Source: Pleurostoma richardsiae (lineage: Eukaryota; Ascomycota; Sordariomycetes; Calosphaeriales; Pleurostomataceae). From it: a DNA stretch of 64,000 nucleotides. Location: NCBI GenBank assembly GCA_030052745.1, contig JANBVO010000050.1, positions 127,985 to 191,984 of the forward strand, written 5' to 3'. Under the pieces are notes generated by a model, which made no database searches, was not told where the DNA came from, and was given only the letters and a program-made list of their open reading frames with translations. How positions within the stretch are numbered: the first letter of the stretch is position 1; each line of letters starts with the position of its first letter. The translations under genes and the position numbers were made by a program. Of the stretch, positions 12,385 to 23,357 are shown in pieces.

Positions 12385-13134
12385 ATGACGTCCTCCTCTT
12401 CCCAACAACCCTCCTCCCTCTCCTCCATCTCCTCTCTCTACCGCCTCTTCACCCTCGACGATGCCCTTGCCGAGCCCCAAGAGCTCGTCCTCGACCCGGC
12501 CTCTTCCCTCATCTACGCCGCTCAGCGCTGCCGCCAGGGTCACAGCCAGGCCCCTGTCGAGTGGTCCAGCGATGTCGCCGTGGTCGATGCCGACGCCACC
12601 AGTCCCAGCGCGGGTAGTGTCGTCGCGGTAATCGATATAAGTCCCTGTGCGGGCCCCCATGCCATGCAGCTCGACCAGGCTGCAGGCCTGCTTCACGTCG
12701 AGGTGGAAACTGATGGCCAAGGTGCCCGGGGGACGCTAAGCGTCGACCTAGCGACCAGGAGTGTGGTGCAGTTCGTCCCGGGTGGTAGTGGTGGCTCGCA
12801 CGGGGTTTCGTCGTCGGCGTCATCGAGGAGGAACGGCGGTCGTGAGGCGGCGGAGGCCCAGGTCGCGGGCGGGCTGGCGGACTTCGTCGCCGAGGTGGAC
12901 CTCGTCAGCGGGCGGGTGCTGCGGCGAGTGCAGGTGCCGAGCAGCGAGAGGAGGCGGGCAGGGAGCGAGAGACACATCGCGTTCTCGGCTCCGGCGATTC
13001 AGTTCGCGAGATATATCGGTGACCAAGGACCTCAGGTGCTGGACGTAGAGAGGGACCTGGTGGTTTATGTATTGAGGGAGGTGTTGGGGGTGCAGATGCT
13101 GTATGTTTGCTCAAGGAGTGTGCTACTTACTTAG
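12385..13134 (+). CDS. Small beta-propeller-like hypothetical protein
   Basis: A single uninterrupted frame of 249 residues starts at ATG 12385. Segments such as ELVLDPASSLIYAAQ, VVAVIDISPCAGPHAMQLD and VDLATRSVV have the strand pattern of YVTN/SMP-30 beta-propeller blades, but only about three blades are visible, so the protein is short for a closed propeller. A Ser/Gly/Arg-rich insert interrupts the middle. No signal peptide is evident. It may be a truncated derivative or an unrelated protein with similar strands. A possible GTATGT donor near the end would change only the last residues. Confidence 0.4.
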   Translation: MTSSSSQQPSSLSSISSLYRLFTLDDALAEPQELVLDPASSLIYAAQRCRQGHSQAPVEWSSDVAVVDADATSPSAGSVVAVIDISPCAGPHAMQLDQAAGLLHVEVETDGQGARGTLSVDLATRSVVQFVPGGSGGSHGVSSSASSRRNGGREAAEAQVAGGLADFVAEVDLVSGRVLRRVQVPSSERRRAGSERHIAFSAPAIQFARYIGDQGPQVLDVERDLVVYVLREVLGVQMLYVCSRSVLLT

Positions 13135-14545
13135 ATGAGGCGTGAGAGAAATATTGCAGACAGAAGAGACCACGAGAGGCACAGAAAGATGCATATCTTA
13201 GGAAATGCAAGTGGAATAGAAGTGAGATGTTTGGCGACGGATGTACTGAGGCATGGAAGATGGTCAGGGCGAAATTCCTAGGGAGGACGCAGGAGGAACC
13301 AATGAAAGAATGCCGACAGCAAGGCTATCATCTGCATTAATCTTGCCTCATTTTCACTGATAAGCTCGTCTTTACAGGGGCTTGCGGAGGCATGTTCGCA
13401 CAAAAAGGCTGCCCGAGGGAAACCGGAAGTCTGAGTGGATCGGGTTCACGAATCGTGACTTGGACAATAGCAACTTCCCAGTGGCTATTAGACTTCTCTG
13501 ACTTGATCTACTGAATCTGCTATGCACATCAAGTTCGACAAGGACAGACCCTTTGTTAGCTCTACCAACGAGTCCCCTGGCTAGACAGTGGTTGATTCAG
13601 CAGGCGATATGGACAAGCATAATAGCTGATATCGTCAGAATCCAATCCACTTGCAAAACTGCGCCGCGCTCAGGCAAAGCACATGCAGCCTAGAGCTAGA
13701 CTGGCCTGATTCAGCTTCTTGCTCACCAGCAGGAAGGTACAGAGATGATCTTGATACTGTTCCTTAGGCATCGCGGCGCCACATCCGCTGTCGACATGTC
13801 CGTGAGTCTCTTGCGGTGTGGCCAAGCACAACAGACCCATCGGCTATTGACTCCACTTGCCGTGTTTACTTAGGTTTAAGAGATTCGCTTCGACCCGAAA
13901 CCCTCGAGATCTCGTCGGCCAGTCAAGCAGGAATGGTATCGGCTGGTGGAGACGATTTTGACATACTCAGCAGCAACATCGGGCGTTGATATTGACCGTG
14001 TCTGCCGAATTTGAACGGTGCCCCTCGAAATATGGTACCCTTTAGGAGTCCCAAGGTTTCGAAAACGCGATGCATCTCTGTCCAGCGCCTACAGTAGGTG
14101 AGCCCACGCAGCCGTGAATTCGGGGGAAAACCAATCCCTTCCACATTTTTCCCCTACCGTCAGGCGCATATTGAAATGCTCTTTTCCCTTTCAGGAGAAA
14201 ATGCTAAATGTTCAGATGAAGTAGTTCTTCAATATAGGCCCGGCCATTATTGGTGTTCAGCTTGACCTGTCGACTTCAGCAGCTCGGTATGTGGGCACGG
14301 AAGCCGATGAATCCTGAAATTCCCCGGGGAAAGCGGTCTCTGATCATTGGACTCGTTGCCGACATTTATCGGCTTGTGGTATTATGGGGAGAAAGACGAA
14401 TACAAATTTCTGTCGATCATGTCCATTTGAAAAGAAGCTTCACATCTCTCATCGTAGTACAAGGCGCAGGCTCCAGAGCTCTCTCCATGACGCCGCATTT
14501 CTTGTGCTAAACGCATCACAACTGATCCACAATCTTGTCAACAAG
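13135..14545. other. Intergenic
   Basis: 1.4 kb without a recognisable gene. Confidence 0.5.
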
Positions 14546-16413
14546 ATGACTACGAACGCATCCAGGGAGCAGGCAGAGGGCACGGCCAAAGGCGTGTCGA
14601 CTCTTGGCCACATCCGCCTTCGCGATGAGTCCAACCGGATCATTCTCACGCCGACGCCCTCTGACGACCCCAAAGACCCTCTCAATTGGCAAGTTGTTGC
14701 GCTCGCTGTGAATGAAGCAACGCCTGATATGTGGACATTAGGCCGAGAGTCTTCAAGCTCTACACTGCTGTCGCGGTGTGCCTTGCGATGATTCTTTGCA
14801 ACTTCTTAGGTGCGTGTTGCGTCGATGGAACAGCCCTGACACACCTCTGCCTGGTTTACTGAGATGTTTCAGCTGCTGGCCCTACTCTTGCAATCCTGCA
14901 AACAGCCCAAGACTTCTTCCCAAATTGGAAGGTGACTGGAATGGCTGGTCCCATCGCCAAAACGGCATATTTCTTCAACTGCACTGCGCTGTTTCAGGGA
15001 CTTGGCAACCTCATCTGGATGCCACTGATCAACAAGTATGGACGCCGTCCCGTCTACGTTACCTCCTTCACCATCTATACGATTACCGCTGTATGGTGTG
15101 CTGTGGCGAAACAATACGCAAACTTCCTCGTCGCACGCATCGTCATGGGCATCGCCGCAGGAGCCGGGGAATGTCTCGCCCCGGTCACGATCGCCGATAT
15201 CTTCTTTCTGCACGAAAGAGGTGCTCTTACAGCGTAAGTCAATTGCTGGCTCAAGTCTGACTGTCCAAGCTTGACGTGTCTCTCAGGATGTACAATGCGT
15301 CTCTGAACCTCGGCGTCGCCATCGGTGCCATCGTCGACGGCTTCATTGTCAAGGATCACCCTTGGCGGTATATCTACTACGTTGCTATTGCGCTTATAGG
15401 CGCTGTTACCTTGCTTGTTTACTTCACCTTCCCAGAGACCGCGTATAATCGCAGCCCCGACACACACGGCATCTCCACCACACTGCATGCAGAGTCCGGA
15501 GCCTACCACAAGAAGGTTGCCGACGAAGAAGGGGAGGTACGATATGTCGAGATGGCGCCGAGTCGCCACGCTAAGGCTAGTGAGTACCTGGGACAGGGCC
15601 TGAAGCTCTGGCATGGGACCTTCACAGAGGAGACGATTTGGGACATGACAATCCGACCTGTGCTTTTGCTTGCACTACCTCCCGTGCTCTGGGCTACTTT
15701 GGTGATGTCAGTGACAATTGGGTTCATTACGGCTATAACGTCCAATGTGTCACCGGCATTCTCTGACACCTACGGATTCGAAGCATGGCAGTCTGGCCTG
15801 TGTTTCTTTGCTGCCGTTATTGGTGCTCTTCTGGGCATCTTCTTTGGCGGACACTTGTCGGACTGGGTTGCTGACTATTTCACGCGTCGCAACGGCGGCG
15901 TTCGCGAGCCGGAAATGCGTCTCCCTGCGATCATGATCAGCGTCATCACCGGGCCGCTGTCACTGGTCCTCTACGGGGTTGGCATCAACAACAAGCTGCA
16001 TTGGATGGTGCCTACACTTGGTATTGGTCTAAGTACGAATCCTAATTTCCCGTTTGGCGAGACATATCATGGCTAACGTGGAAATTCTGACAGTCAACTT
16101 CAGCATCACGCAGGCGACAAACGTGTCTCTGGTCTACACTATCGATAGTTATCGTCCCATTGCCGGCGAGATTGTCGTGACGCAGCTAGCCTTCAAGTCG
16201 GCCTTTGGCTTCCTACTTGGTTTCTACACGAATCCATGGGTCGACAAGCATGGATACGGCGTCGCATACGGCGAGATGGCCGCCATCTGCGGCGGTGTGC
16301 TTGTGTTCTGGATCCCCCTGTATTTCTGGGGCAAGATTCTTCGCCAGAAGACCTTGGGATGGAAGATCATGAAGCATGCACGCTGGGATGTCGACAGAGA
16401 AGTTGGTGAGTAA
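14546..16413 (+). CDS. MFS transporter, drug/polyamine exporter type
   Basis: Five exons (14546-14688, 14742-14809, 14873-15233, 15287-16032, 16094-16413) give 545 residues. The N-terminal SDDPKDPLNWP motif is characteristic of fungal DHA-type MFS proteins. The loop 2-3 motif follows as INKYGRRPVY, and the transmembrane segments include FLVARIVMGIAAGAGECLAPV. A long central cytosolic loop carries KVADEEGEVRYVEMAP. The first intron starts GCAAGT rather than GT; the other introns are GT-AG. It acts in the plasma membrane as a proton-coupled antiporter. The substrate is unknown, and no biosynthetic cluster lies next to it. Confidence 0.85.
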
Positions 16414-17200
16414 GGCGACGACGGGAAGAGACTCTGCTCTTGGGTTGTGAGATTCGTTCGGTCGTCACTCAAGAAGCTAGTTTGAATGAAGTGTAAACAC
16501 CGATCTAAGGAGACGGTGTAATGACCGACCTGAGAACTTGTCGGGGTCCGTCTTCAAGGCAGTCACTGTCTAGCTATACAGTCATTTCTGCAGAGAATCG
16601 AGTCTGTCCTAATTACCGGCTGTTTAGTTCGTGACATTGTCCCTCCACCATTATTGTCTAGCCAGCACGTCTTTCGTAGGAGACCCCGTCATCACATTAC
16701 AACAGGCAGCACCTTATGATGTTAGAAGCAGTGACTGGGCGTGATGACAGGCAATGGAGCAGCACCTGGACGAGGCTGTAATGTCCTCTTTCCCAGATCT
16801 ATTGCCGATCTCGTTGTATCACCCAATACCGAACCCAGCTACTTCCCCAGATCCCTACCCCAGATTAGGGACGCGTAATCTGGGGCCAACCCCGCAATGA
16901 GATCTCGTGGAGCCGAATTAGACGACCCGGTCAACTTGAATTGGCCCAGATTTGAGGCCTGTATCTTGCGGAGGAGGATCCGAGTGGGGCACGAACAGCT
17001 CTATCCTCTTCGCTTGACAAGTCCATCTCCACATCCCGAACCATGTTGACGACTTCAGCAAAACAGACACTGACCTATAGCAAGACTACAAATACAGCCT
17101 GTCTCTGGCTGAGAACGATGTGGCGAAGTCCTGAAACACACAGGCGAGGTGGATTGTCCGTATCTCCTCAGACTATTGGCCAACGAGGAAGGTGTGCACC
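16414..17200. other. Intergenic, upstream region of surface protein A
   Basis: No gene seen in about 790 bp. Confidence 0.5.
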
Positions 17201-18727
17201 ATGTTCAACACCCTCCCTCTTGGGCTGATTGCCCTTCCTGCGTTGGCATTGGCTAGTCTCACAGTCGACGACCCCTCGGATGTCATTCTAGTGGATGCCT
17301 GGGCCGCAGACAATGCGATTGTTCCAGACTATAATGTCCCCTTCATCAGCCAGCAGCCTTCCGATCGTGAGTACAATATATCTGCTGAAGGATTAACTGC
17401 AAGAAGCGAATTTAGCTGATTTGTCTTCGGTGCAGTCCTTGCAGCTTACTATTACACTAATGGAACAACGTCTCTTGACCATGCTTCTTTCTCTGTCGAC
17501 GAGAACGACACAAGTGTCATTGCTGTGGCTGATGGGTCTTCTCTGAATCTCTCTTACGTAGACATTCTGAAGTACGGCTACTCGAGCAATCTCTTGCAAG
17601 CAAGCTTCTATGGGTTCAATGCAGCAGTCAACATTGTGAGACGTGCCAACTCCTATACACGCAGCACCAAGAACAGAATTGCTGACCGTTATATTTCTTA
17701 GGCCAATGCATCAACGGCCTCCCTAGATCATGTCAATATCACTGTTCATAATGGAGCCGCCAACGTCTATGCCTACGGCACTGATACTGTGGTGTATGTC
17801 GACAACAGCTGGCTCTACAGCAGTGGTCCCGTCTCGCACGGACTCTACGCCTCCGGGAACGGCACAATCATCGGGAGAAACATCCAACAATTCTCGGGAG
17901 GGAGGCGCTCTTCTTCTTTCTCTGGAGACTCGCCGGCAGGGACGGTCATGATATATGACTCTATCGCACATAGCGCCGGGATTGGTTCAGCCACATTCTA
18001 CGCACTGGGAACCATCTACGCTGAGAATGTCCTGTCCCGCTCCGACAATGGGCCTGTCGTCTTCATGGATGGCAACCAAAATGCCACTCTTGTCAACTGC
18101 GATGCAACTGCAGGTCTTCTGGGTGGGGTTGCACTTTTCAGCTCTGCAATCAGGACATCAGGCGCAAGCCTCAAGCTCAAGGACTCCAAGATCACGACGC
18201 TCGGCTCCACCATGCCTGGCTTGTGGTTCGGCAACATCATCATCAACGTCGTAATCGACAGCAGCCAGCTGAACACGGCGTCTGGGATTCTCGTGGTGGC
18301 GAACTACTCCCAGATCACCCAGGACTTCGACTACTATGCCTCTTACACGGACAACAACGACCTCCAGCCGGCCGAAGTCTTCGTGACGGTCAAGGAGTCC
18401 GACCTGACAGGCGATTTGGTTGCGTACAACTCCAGCTACATATCCTGGTCGCTCACGGAATACAGCACGTGGACCGGGGCCGCTTGGTCTGGATATGGAG
18501 ATGCGTGCTTCGATGTTACACTGGATAAGACCAGCAACTGGACCTTGACACGCACCAGTATCGTGCAGAATCTGACCGATGCGGACTCTAGTCTCTCCAA
18601 CATCAAGGGTAATGGCTTCACTCTGTACTACAATGCGAGTGCTGCGTCAAGTAGCTGGCTGGGAGGTAAGACTGTCGCCTTATCAGGGGGCGGATATGCA
18701 AAGCCCATCGGCAGCAGCTGCAGCTAG
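17201..18727 (+). CDS. Secreted beta-helix-like surface protein, copy A
   Basis: Three exons (17201-17366, 17436-17635, 17702-18727) give 463 residues. A signal peptide (MFNTLPLGLIALPALALASL) precedes a sequence rich in short hydrophobic strands separated by Asn, Gly, Ser and Thr, with many N-glycosylation sequons. Repeated turns such as VDNSWLYSSGPVSHGLYASG, LKDSKITTLGS and VIDSSQLNTASG look like rungs of a right-handed parallel beta-helix. No catalytic motif or GPI-anchor tail was recognised. Copy B at 35554-37124 shares AADNA[IV]VPD, YS[ST]GPV, GDLVAY and DSSLSN/DSTLSN, and has introns at equivalent places with the same phases (1, 0). The protein is probably secreted or wall-associated; its role is unknown. 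Confidence 0.75.
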
Positions 18728-19878
18728 GATATTCGCACAACTTGTGTGACCACACAGAAGTTCGGCGACTAATATTCTTATAATGTTCATAGTTAATAGC
18801 GGTATATGGGCCGAAGAGGCCAGAAATCATGAAACGTGGTATTCTCGAAGTCGTTGCGCAGAGCCACTGAAGTCATGTCTCTACTAAATACAGGGCCGGC
18901 AAGTTACACCTCGATCCGTAGCCAATACGTTCAAAGCAGGAATGTTTATAGTTCAGCTTGCCTACTGGTTTTTCATAAATGAAAGCATGAAATGCATCTT
19001 GCAAGGTGTAGTGCAGCGACGACGAAGGGTCGTTAATGCTATTGCTGAAAGGCCACTGTTGTAGTTCGCCTCATGGCCCCTTGAAGCGCGTTAACCTTCT
19101 TGAAAAACTGAGTCGACATAGATATTGCAATCGGTGTAGTTCCTCAATAATTACTAGAAAGGCTGCATTTCGAGTCTAGCGCTTCAGGTTATCAGTTAGC
19201 TCAGTTCCCCGGGAAGTCATGTGTCATCAAACGCTTATGAAGTTGTTGTTGGACGAGTGATGAGTCGAAGGGTAGGTGGACAGGTGGCTGTGAACAGTAA
19301 AGGTCGGCAGCATAGAGGTTCTTGGTATCTCGATAAGTCGGCAATCAAATATTTGCCATATTACCGACCTTGTAGAGTGAAGGCGTCTTTGTTGGTAGCT
19401 TGATGAGCTCAACGACAAGCTCCTAACAAGAGAAAGGAAATTTTGCACCGCTATCTTGGGCATTGATGCCGAACTGGATTGTAGTGGATGCTGGAAGGAG
19501 AGCTGACCAGCACAGGTTAAGTTTCAAGTTAATAGAGCGACATTGTATGGTCTCTCGCTACCGTGATATAAAGTGATATCCAGTCCCAGGCCCGTCTCGA
19601 GTATCATGCAATGTTGCCTCACCACCAGCTCAATGGTGCTTGACCTTGCTTTCAGCCGTACCTCACCCTGTGCTAAGATGCCACCTAAATTCACTTGCTG
19701 GCACGCCGAAAAGCTTCCGAGCACCTTCTGGAAGCTTTGCACACTTCTAATTTCCTAGTAAAAAGTACATGTTTAATCTCAGCCACCAAAGAGTGATTGC
19801 AAACTTTCACCACCGACAACCTTCGGCGCCTCGGCGGCAATCATCATCAGACTTCCTCGAGCGCCCCTCTCAAGAGCC
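18728..19878. other. Intergenic
   Basis: 1.15 kb without a recognisable gene. Confidence 0.5.
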
Positions 19879-20584
19879 ATGGCGTCCCCTGTCAACGACA
19901 CGAGCAAGCCGACTGAGATCGCTTGCTCCAATAGATTCTGCTGGACTCTGGTCACTGCTACTGGCGCCCAGGGCAGCGTTGTGGTTTGCCCCAAATGCTA
20001 CACCAACACCTGTATTTTCTGCGGCTCTCCTGCTCACAAAGGCCCCTGCCCACCCTACAACATCCCGCGAGTAGAACTGCTTCCGGCCAACCTGCCATCC
20101 TTCAGAACCTGCTACAACTGCAAAGTCACCATGTCCGTCTCTGGATATCTCGACAAGCCCGCCGAGTTCGTTCCACTTCCTCCCTCTGCACCTTACAATT
20201 CGAAACTGAAGTGCGCTAACCTCTGTTTTTCCTCCTCCCAGCTGTGGCTGCGGCGCCATCATCTGTGACAAGTGCGGCGGCAAGTGGGAGCACTGCCCTT
20301 GTCCCAAGCTCGGCGACGACAAGGAGAAGATGCCGGAGCTCATGTCCGACTCGACTACGGCTACTACGAGCAAGGACAAGGACGACGACAAGGAGAAGAA
20401 GCCTGCGGAGACCACCGACGCCACCACCGAGACCTCGGATGGATGCGCTGAGAAGATCTTCTCGCCTCGCTGGGGCACTGTCTGGGCCGGCTGCGGCGTC
20501 TGCGGTTCGCGCAACGTGAACTGCGTCTGCTGCGAATGCCAGAAGTACCTGTGCAAGGAATGCCGCAAGCTTGAGAAGCACTAG
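19879..20584 (+). CDS. Cysteine-rich zinc-binding (IBR/RING-like) protein
   Basis: Exons 19879-20210 and 20242-20584 (31-nt intron GTGCGC...CCCAG, short but in phase) give 224 residues. Three cysteine clusters are visible: CPKCYTNTCIFCGSPAHKGPC near residue 36, CGCGAIICDKCGGKWEHCPC in the middle, and CGVCGSRNVNCVCCECQKYL near the C-terminus. The first two resemble the IBR part of RING-between-RING ubiquitin ligases. The spacer is Lys/Asp/Thr-rich and probably disordered. No full RING1-IBR-RING2 set is present, so ligase activity is not claimed. The 31-nt intron is unusually short; retaining it would shift frame. Confidence 0.65.
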
Positions 20585-21213
20585 ACGGCTGCTGGAACGT
20601 TCGAGTCTCGGCCCGCTTTCGGGAAAGGGTTGAGTCTATGAGTTACGGAGGAAGTTCACTGTGGTGGGGATTGCTATGGAGGATGTTGCTAGATTAATTC
20701 CTCGACGAAACGTTTCCCTGCCACTTAATACGCCAGATTCTCGGCGTGTCGCCTGTGGAATACTCGCTCGTGATGTCTGCATTGATTCTCCTCACATCCT
20801 GGGTTCTTCGACGAGATCTAAGTGCTACACCATCGTATGAAGAACGATACACCCTGTGTAGGCAGAGAAACCCGCTCTCTCGCATGAAATGCCCTCTCGC
20901 CGCCCAGAATTCAGCCCTTGATGATGTAGTTTGAAATATGACGTTGCCTGAGTGGCAAGTAGCGATACACACCTTGACCGGAGAGGTTAATAAACGCAAT
21001 GACAGGACAGTTGCATAAGGCAGCCTTTTGCGGAGTGTGTCCTCTGGTCGACCGTATTCCACCGTGGTGAGTGCCAGGCAGACACAGGTATTGGCCACAC
21101 ACCGGTTCGCGGGTCTCGGCGTCTGTGGGGAAAAGCGAACGTCATCTCGTCCATCCACGCTCATCAAACCCAACGTCGCTTTCCCGACTCCAGGTGAAGC
21201 CGCCATTCTGAGG
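20585..21213. other. Intergenic
   Basis: About 630 bp; nothing recognised. Confidence 0.5.
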
Positions 21214-22239
21214 ATGCCAGCTCCGGCCCTCCCAGACCGGGATTCTAGCAGGTCGGGTCGACTCCACAGGGCCCTTCGGCCCGTCAAGGAATCGCGCTTT
21301 CTTGGCTATATCTCGCGAGCTCTCCGCGCCGCCGCGTATCCGCTGCAGGGCATCTGGTACTTCCTCCGCCATCCCGCCTTCTACCCACTGTTCTTAGGAC
21401 GGCTGCTGCCGCTGTCACTGATTTCGTTTCTGGTCTACTTCATCCTCTTCACCTTCACCTTCTTGCCTCAATATGCTTTCCTAGCGATCTTCCAGGGCTG
21501 GGGCGCGTGGCTCAACGCGGTGGTGCTCGTCCTCGGCGAGGGCTTGGTAATTATCCAGGGCCTGTTCGAGGGCTTCTTTGTGGACGAGTGCAGAGTAGAT
21601 GTCTTTGATGTACGTCTGTTCCTGCAGTATTACCTACTTGCCGGTGCCGCTAATGTAGATACAATCCAGGCCACGCTACTCTACCACTCCCTCCCCGACC
21701 TCGTCGCGCCGCAGCGCCTTCTCTTCCCGGACGCCGCTCCTAATGCCGTCAAGATGCTCGGCAAGCCAACCTCGCGTGCCGAGTTCCAACCGTGGAGCCT
21801 GAAGCAAATCGTCGAGCTCATCGTCTTCCTGCCGCTCAACCTCGTCCCCTACGTCGGCACGCCTGCCTTTATCCTGATCACAGGCTCCCGCCTCGGCAAG
21901 CTGTCGCACTACAGGTGGTACCAGCTGCGGGGCCTAGACCGGAAACAGAGGAAGCGAGAGATCAAGGCGCGATCGTGGGAGTATCTGTGGTTCGGCACGG
22001 TGGCGATGGTGCTGGAGCTGATACCCATCCTGAGCTTTTTCTTCCTGCTGACGACCGCGGCGGGGAGCGCGCTGTGGGTGTGCAAGATGGAGCAAGAGAG
22101 GAGAACTGCCGAGGCGGCTGTGCAGGCGACGAGGGATGGGCAGACGGGGATGGGTATACCGGCGGGGGACCGCGTGCATGAGACGGCGGCGACGGAGGAC
22201 GAGGCGCCTCCCCCGTATTCCGATGAACCACCAGTATAG
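21214..22239 (+). CDS. EI24-domain membrane protein, RRT8/Lds outer-spore-wall type
   Basis: ATG 21214; exons 21214-21609 and 21670-22239 give 321 residues. The 60-nt intron is a multiple of three and has no stop, so retention would insert 20 hydrophobic residues. Several long hydrophobic segments are visible: FLVYFILFTFTFLPQYAFLAI, WLNAVVLVLGEGLVIIQGLF, LIVFLPLNLVPYVGTPAFIL and LELIPILSFFFLLTTAAGSA. The motif LNLVPYVGTPAFI is typical of EI24/CysZ-like fungal proteins, including the yeast lipid-droplet/outer-spore-wall proteins Lds1, Lds2 and Rrt8. The C-terminus ends in PPPYSDEPP, a PPxY motif that could recruit WW-domain ubiquitin ligases. It is likely an ER or lipid-droplet membrane protein. 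Confidence 0.72.
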   Translation: MPAPALPDRDSSRSGRLHRALRPVKESRFLGYISRALRAAAYPLQGIWYFLRHPAFYPLFLGRLLPLSLISFLVYFILFTFTFLPQYAFLAIFQGWGAWLNAVVLVLGEGLVIIQGLFEGFFVDECRVDVFDVRLFLQYYLLAGAANVDTIQATLLYHSLPDLVAPQRLLFPDAAPNAVKMLGKPTSRAEFQPWSLKQIVELIVFLPLNLVPYVGTPAFILITGSRLGKLSHYRWYQLRGLDRKQRKREIKARSWEYLWFGTVAMVLELIPILSFFFLLTTAAGSALWVCKMEQERRTAEAAVQATRDGQTGMGIPAGDRVHETAATEDEAPPPYSDEPPV

Positions 22240-23357
22240 AGCACGTCCAAGCCGGAACAGTATGTGTTTTCCTGTCAGTCTTACGCTTCCTTACCCTGTG
22301 ACGAATATCCATAATTATTGAAGTTCTGCCAGTGCTATCTTGTCTGCTTCGTCCTATGGTACATTGTGAGGCGCAGCACAGGTTCCATTGTGCGTCTTCT
22401 CCCAAGTCTTGTATATGTCAAGGTGTACTGTAGCGGCCATGTCTACGCTTTCGGCACGCTCGACCTACATTGAAGGCCAACACTGAGAGCGCGCAGTGGC
22501 GCGAGGATCTTGACGAGATGAAGGCTGTAGTGGGCACGTCGGTATGACAGCTTGGGCTCGTGTCGAGGGCGAGCGTGATGTAGGACATGTACCTGCTGGT
22601 AGCCAATGGCACGCCGACATACCTTGCGTTACTGCTCTTTCGCCTTGCGGGCCAGTCTCAAGGAGGGAGAGCACGTGTGCGCGGCTGGCGCCCGGAATTT
22701 GATGGCAGGCTCGCAAATATGAGGTACGTACCCTCACGGTGTGCCGTGAGACGTGGAGGAAATGGGAAGGAGCGGAGGGAACGTCGACATCGAGGGGCAC
22801 CATGACCCAAAGTCGACTTCATGAGTGAGGCATATCTGACGGGGTCCTGACCATGCAAGGAAACTGCATTTGGTACAATATGGTCGAGTACCCGCTTGGG
22901 GGAGGTACATCGGTTTGGTACGCGCGAGCGCCTCGTCGGTGACATTGCGACAGAAGAGAGGGCAGCCTCGACTGGAGGTCGCTCCTTCCCTCCTGAGCAC
23001 CTGCCTGCCCAACGCCAGAGATGAAGGCGCGACACTGCGGTCGCTCTGAGTTCCTCTCACCTTGGGAGAAATTTCCTCCCTCTTCCATCCCTCCTGCGCC
23101 TCTTTTCCTCTTCATCACGACTCCCTCCCATCTGTTCTGTCGCCACTCTCTCTCTCTCTCTCTCTCTGTATCGTCACTCGTTTACCGAAGAGGGCAGCAG
23201 CAACAGCATCACCGCCACCACATCTTCACACTCGTCACTCGTTACCCAGGCGCTCTTTCGAAGGATTTTTCATCCTCTGCCGCGACGCTGTGTTGTTTCT
23301 TTGTCCCAAGCAGGCGCGTTTTGTTTCGCTCCATCTCCTTCTCGAACCCAAGACAAG
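22240..23357. other. Intergenic with CT-rich leader of the mucin-like gene
   Basis: No gene recognised. The last 350 bp are strongly pyrimidine-rich, as often seen in promoters and 5' leaders of highly expressed fungal genes. Confidence 0.5.
23146..23167 (+). repeat. (CT)11 microsatellite
   Basis: Eleven uninterrupted CT units lie about 190 bp upstream of the mucin-like gene start. Confidence 0.95.

Noticed and set aside
12385-18727. Secondary-metabolite cluster around the Zn2Cys6 gene and MFS exporter
   Set aside because: No polyketide synthase, peptide synthetase, terpene synthase or DMAT enzyme is present nearby.
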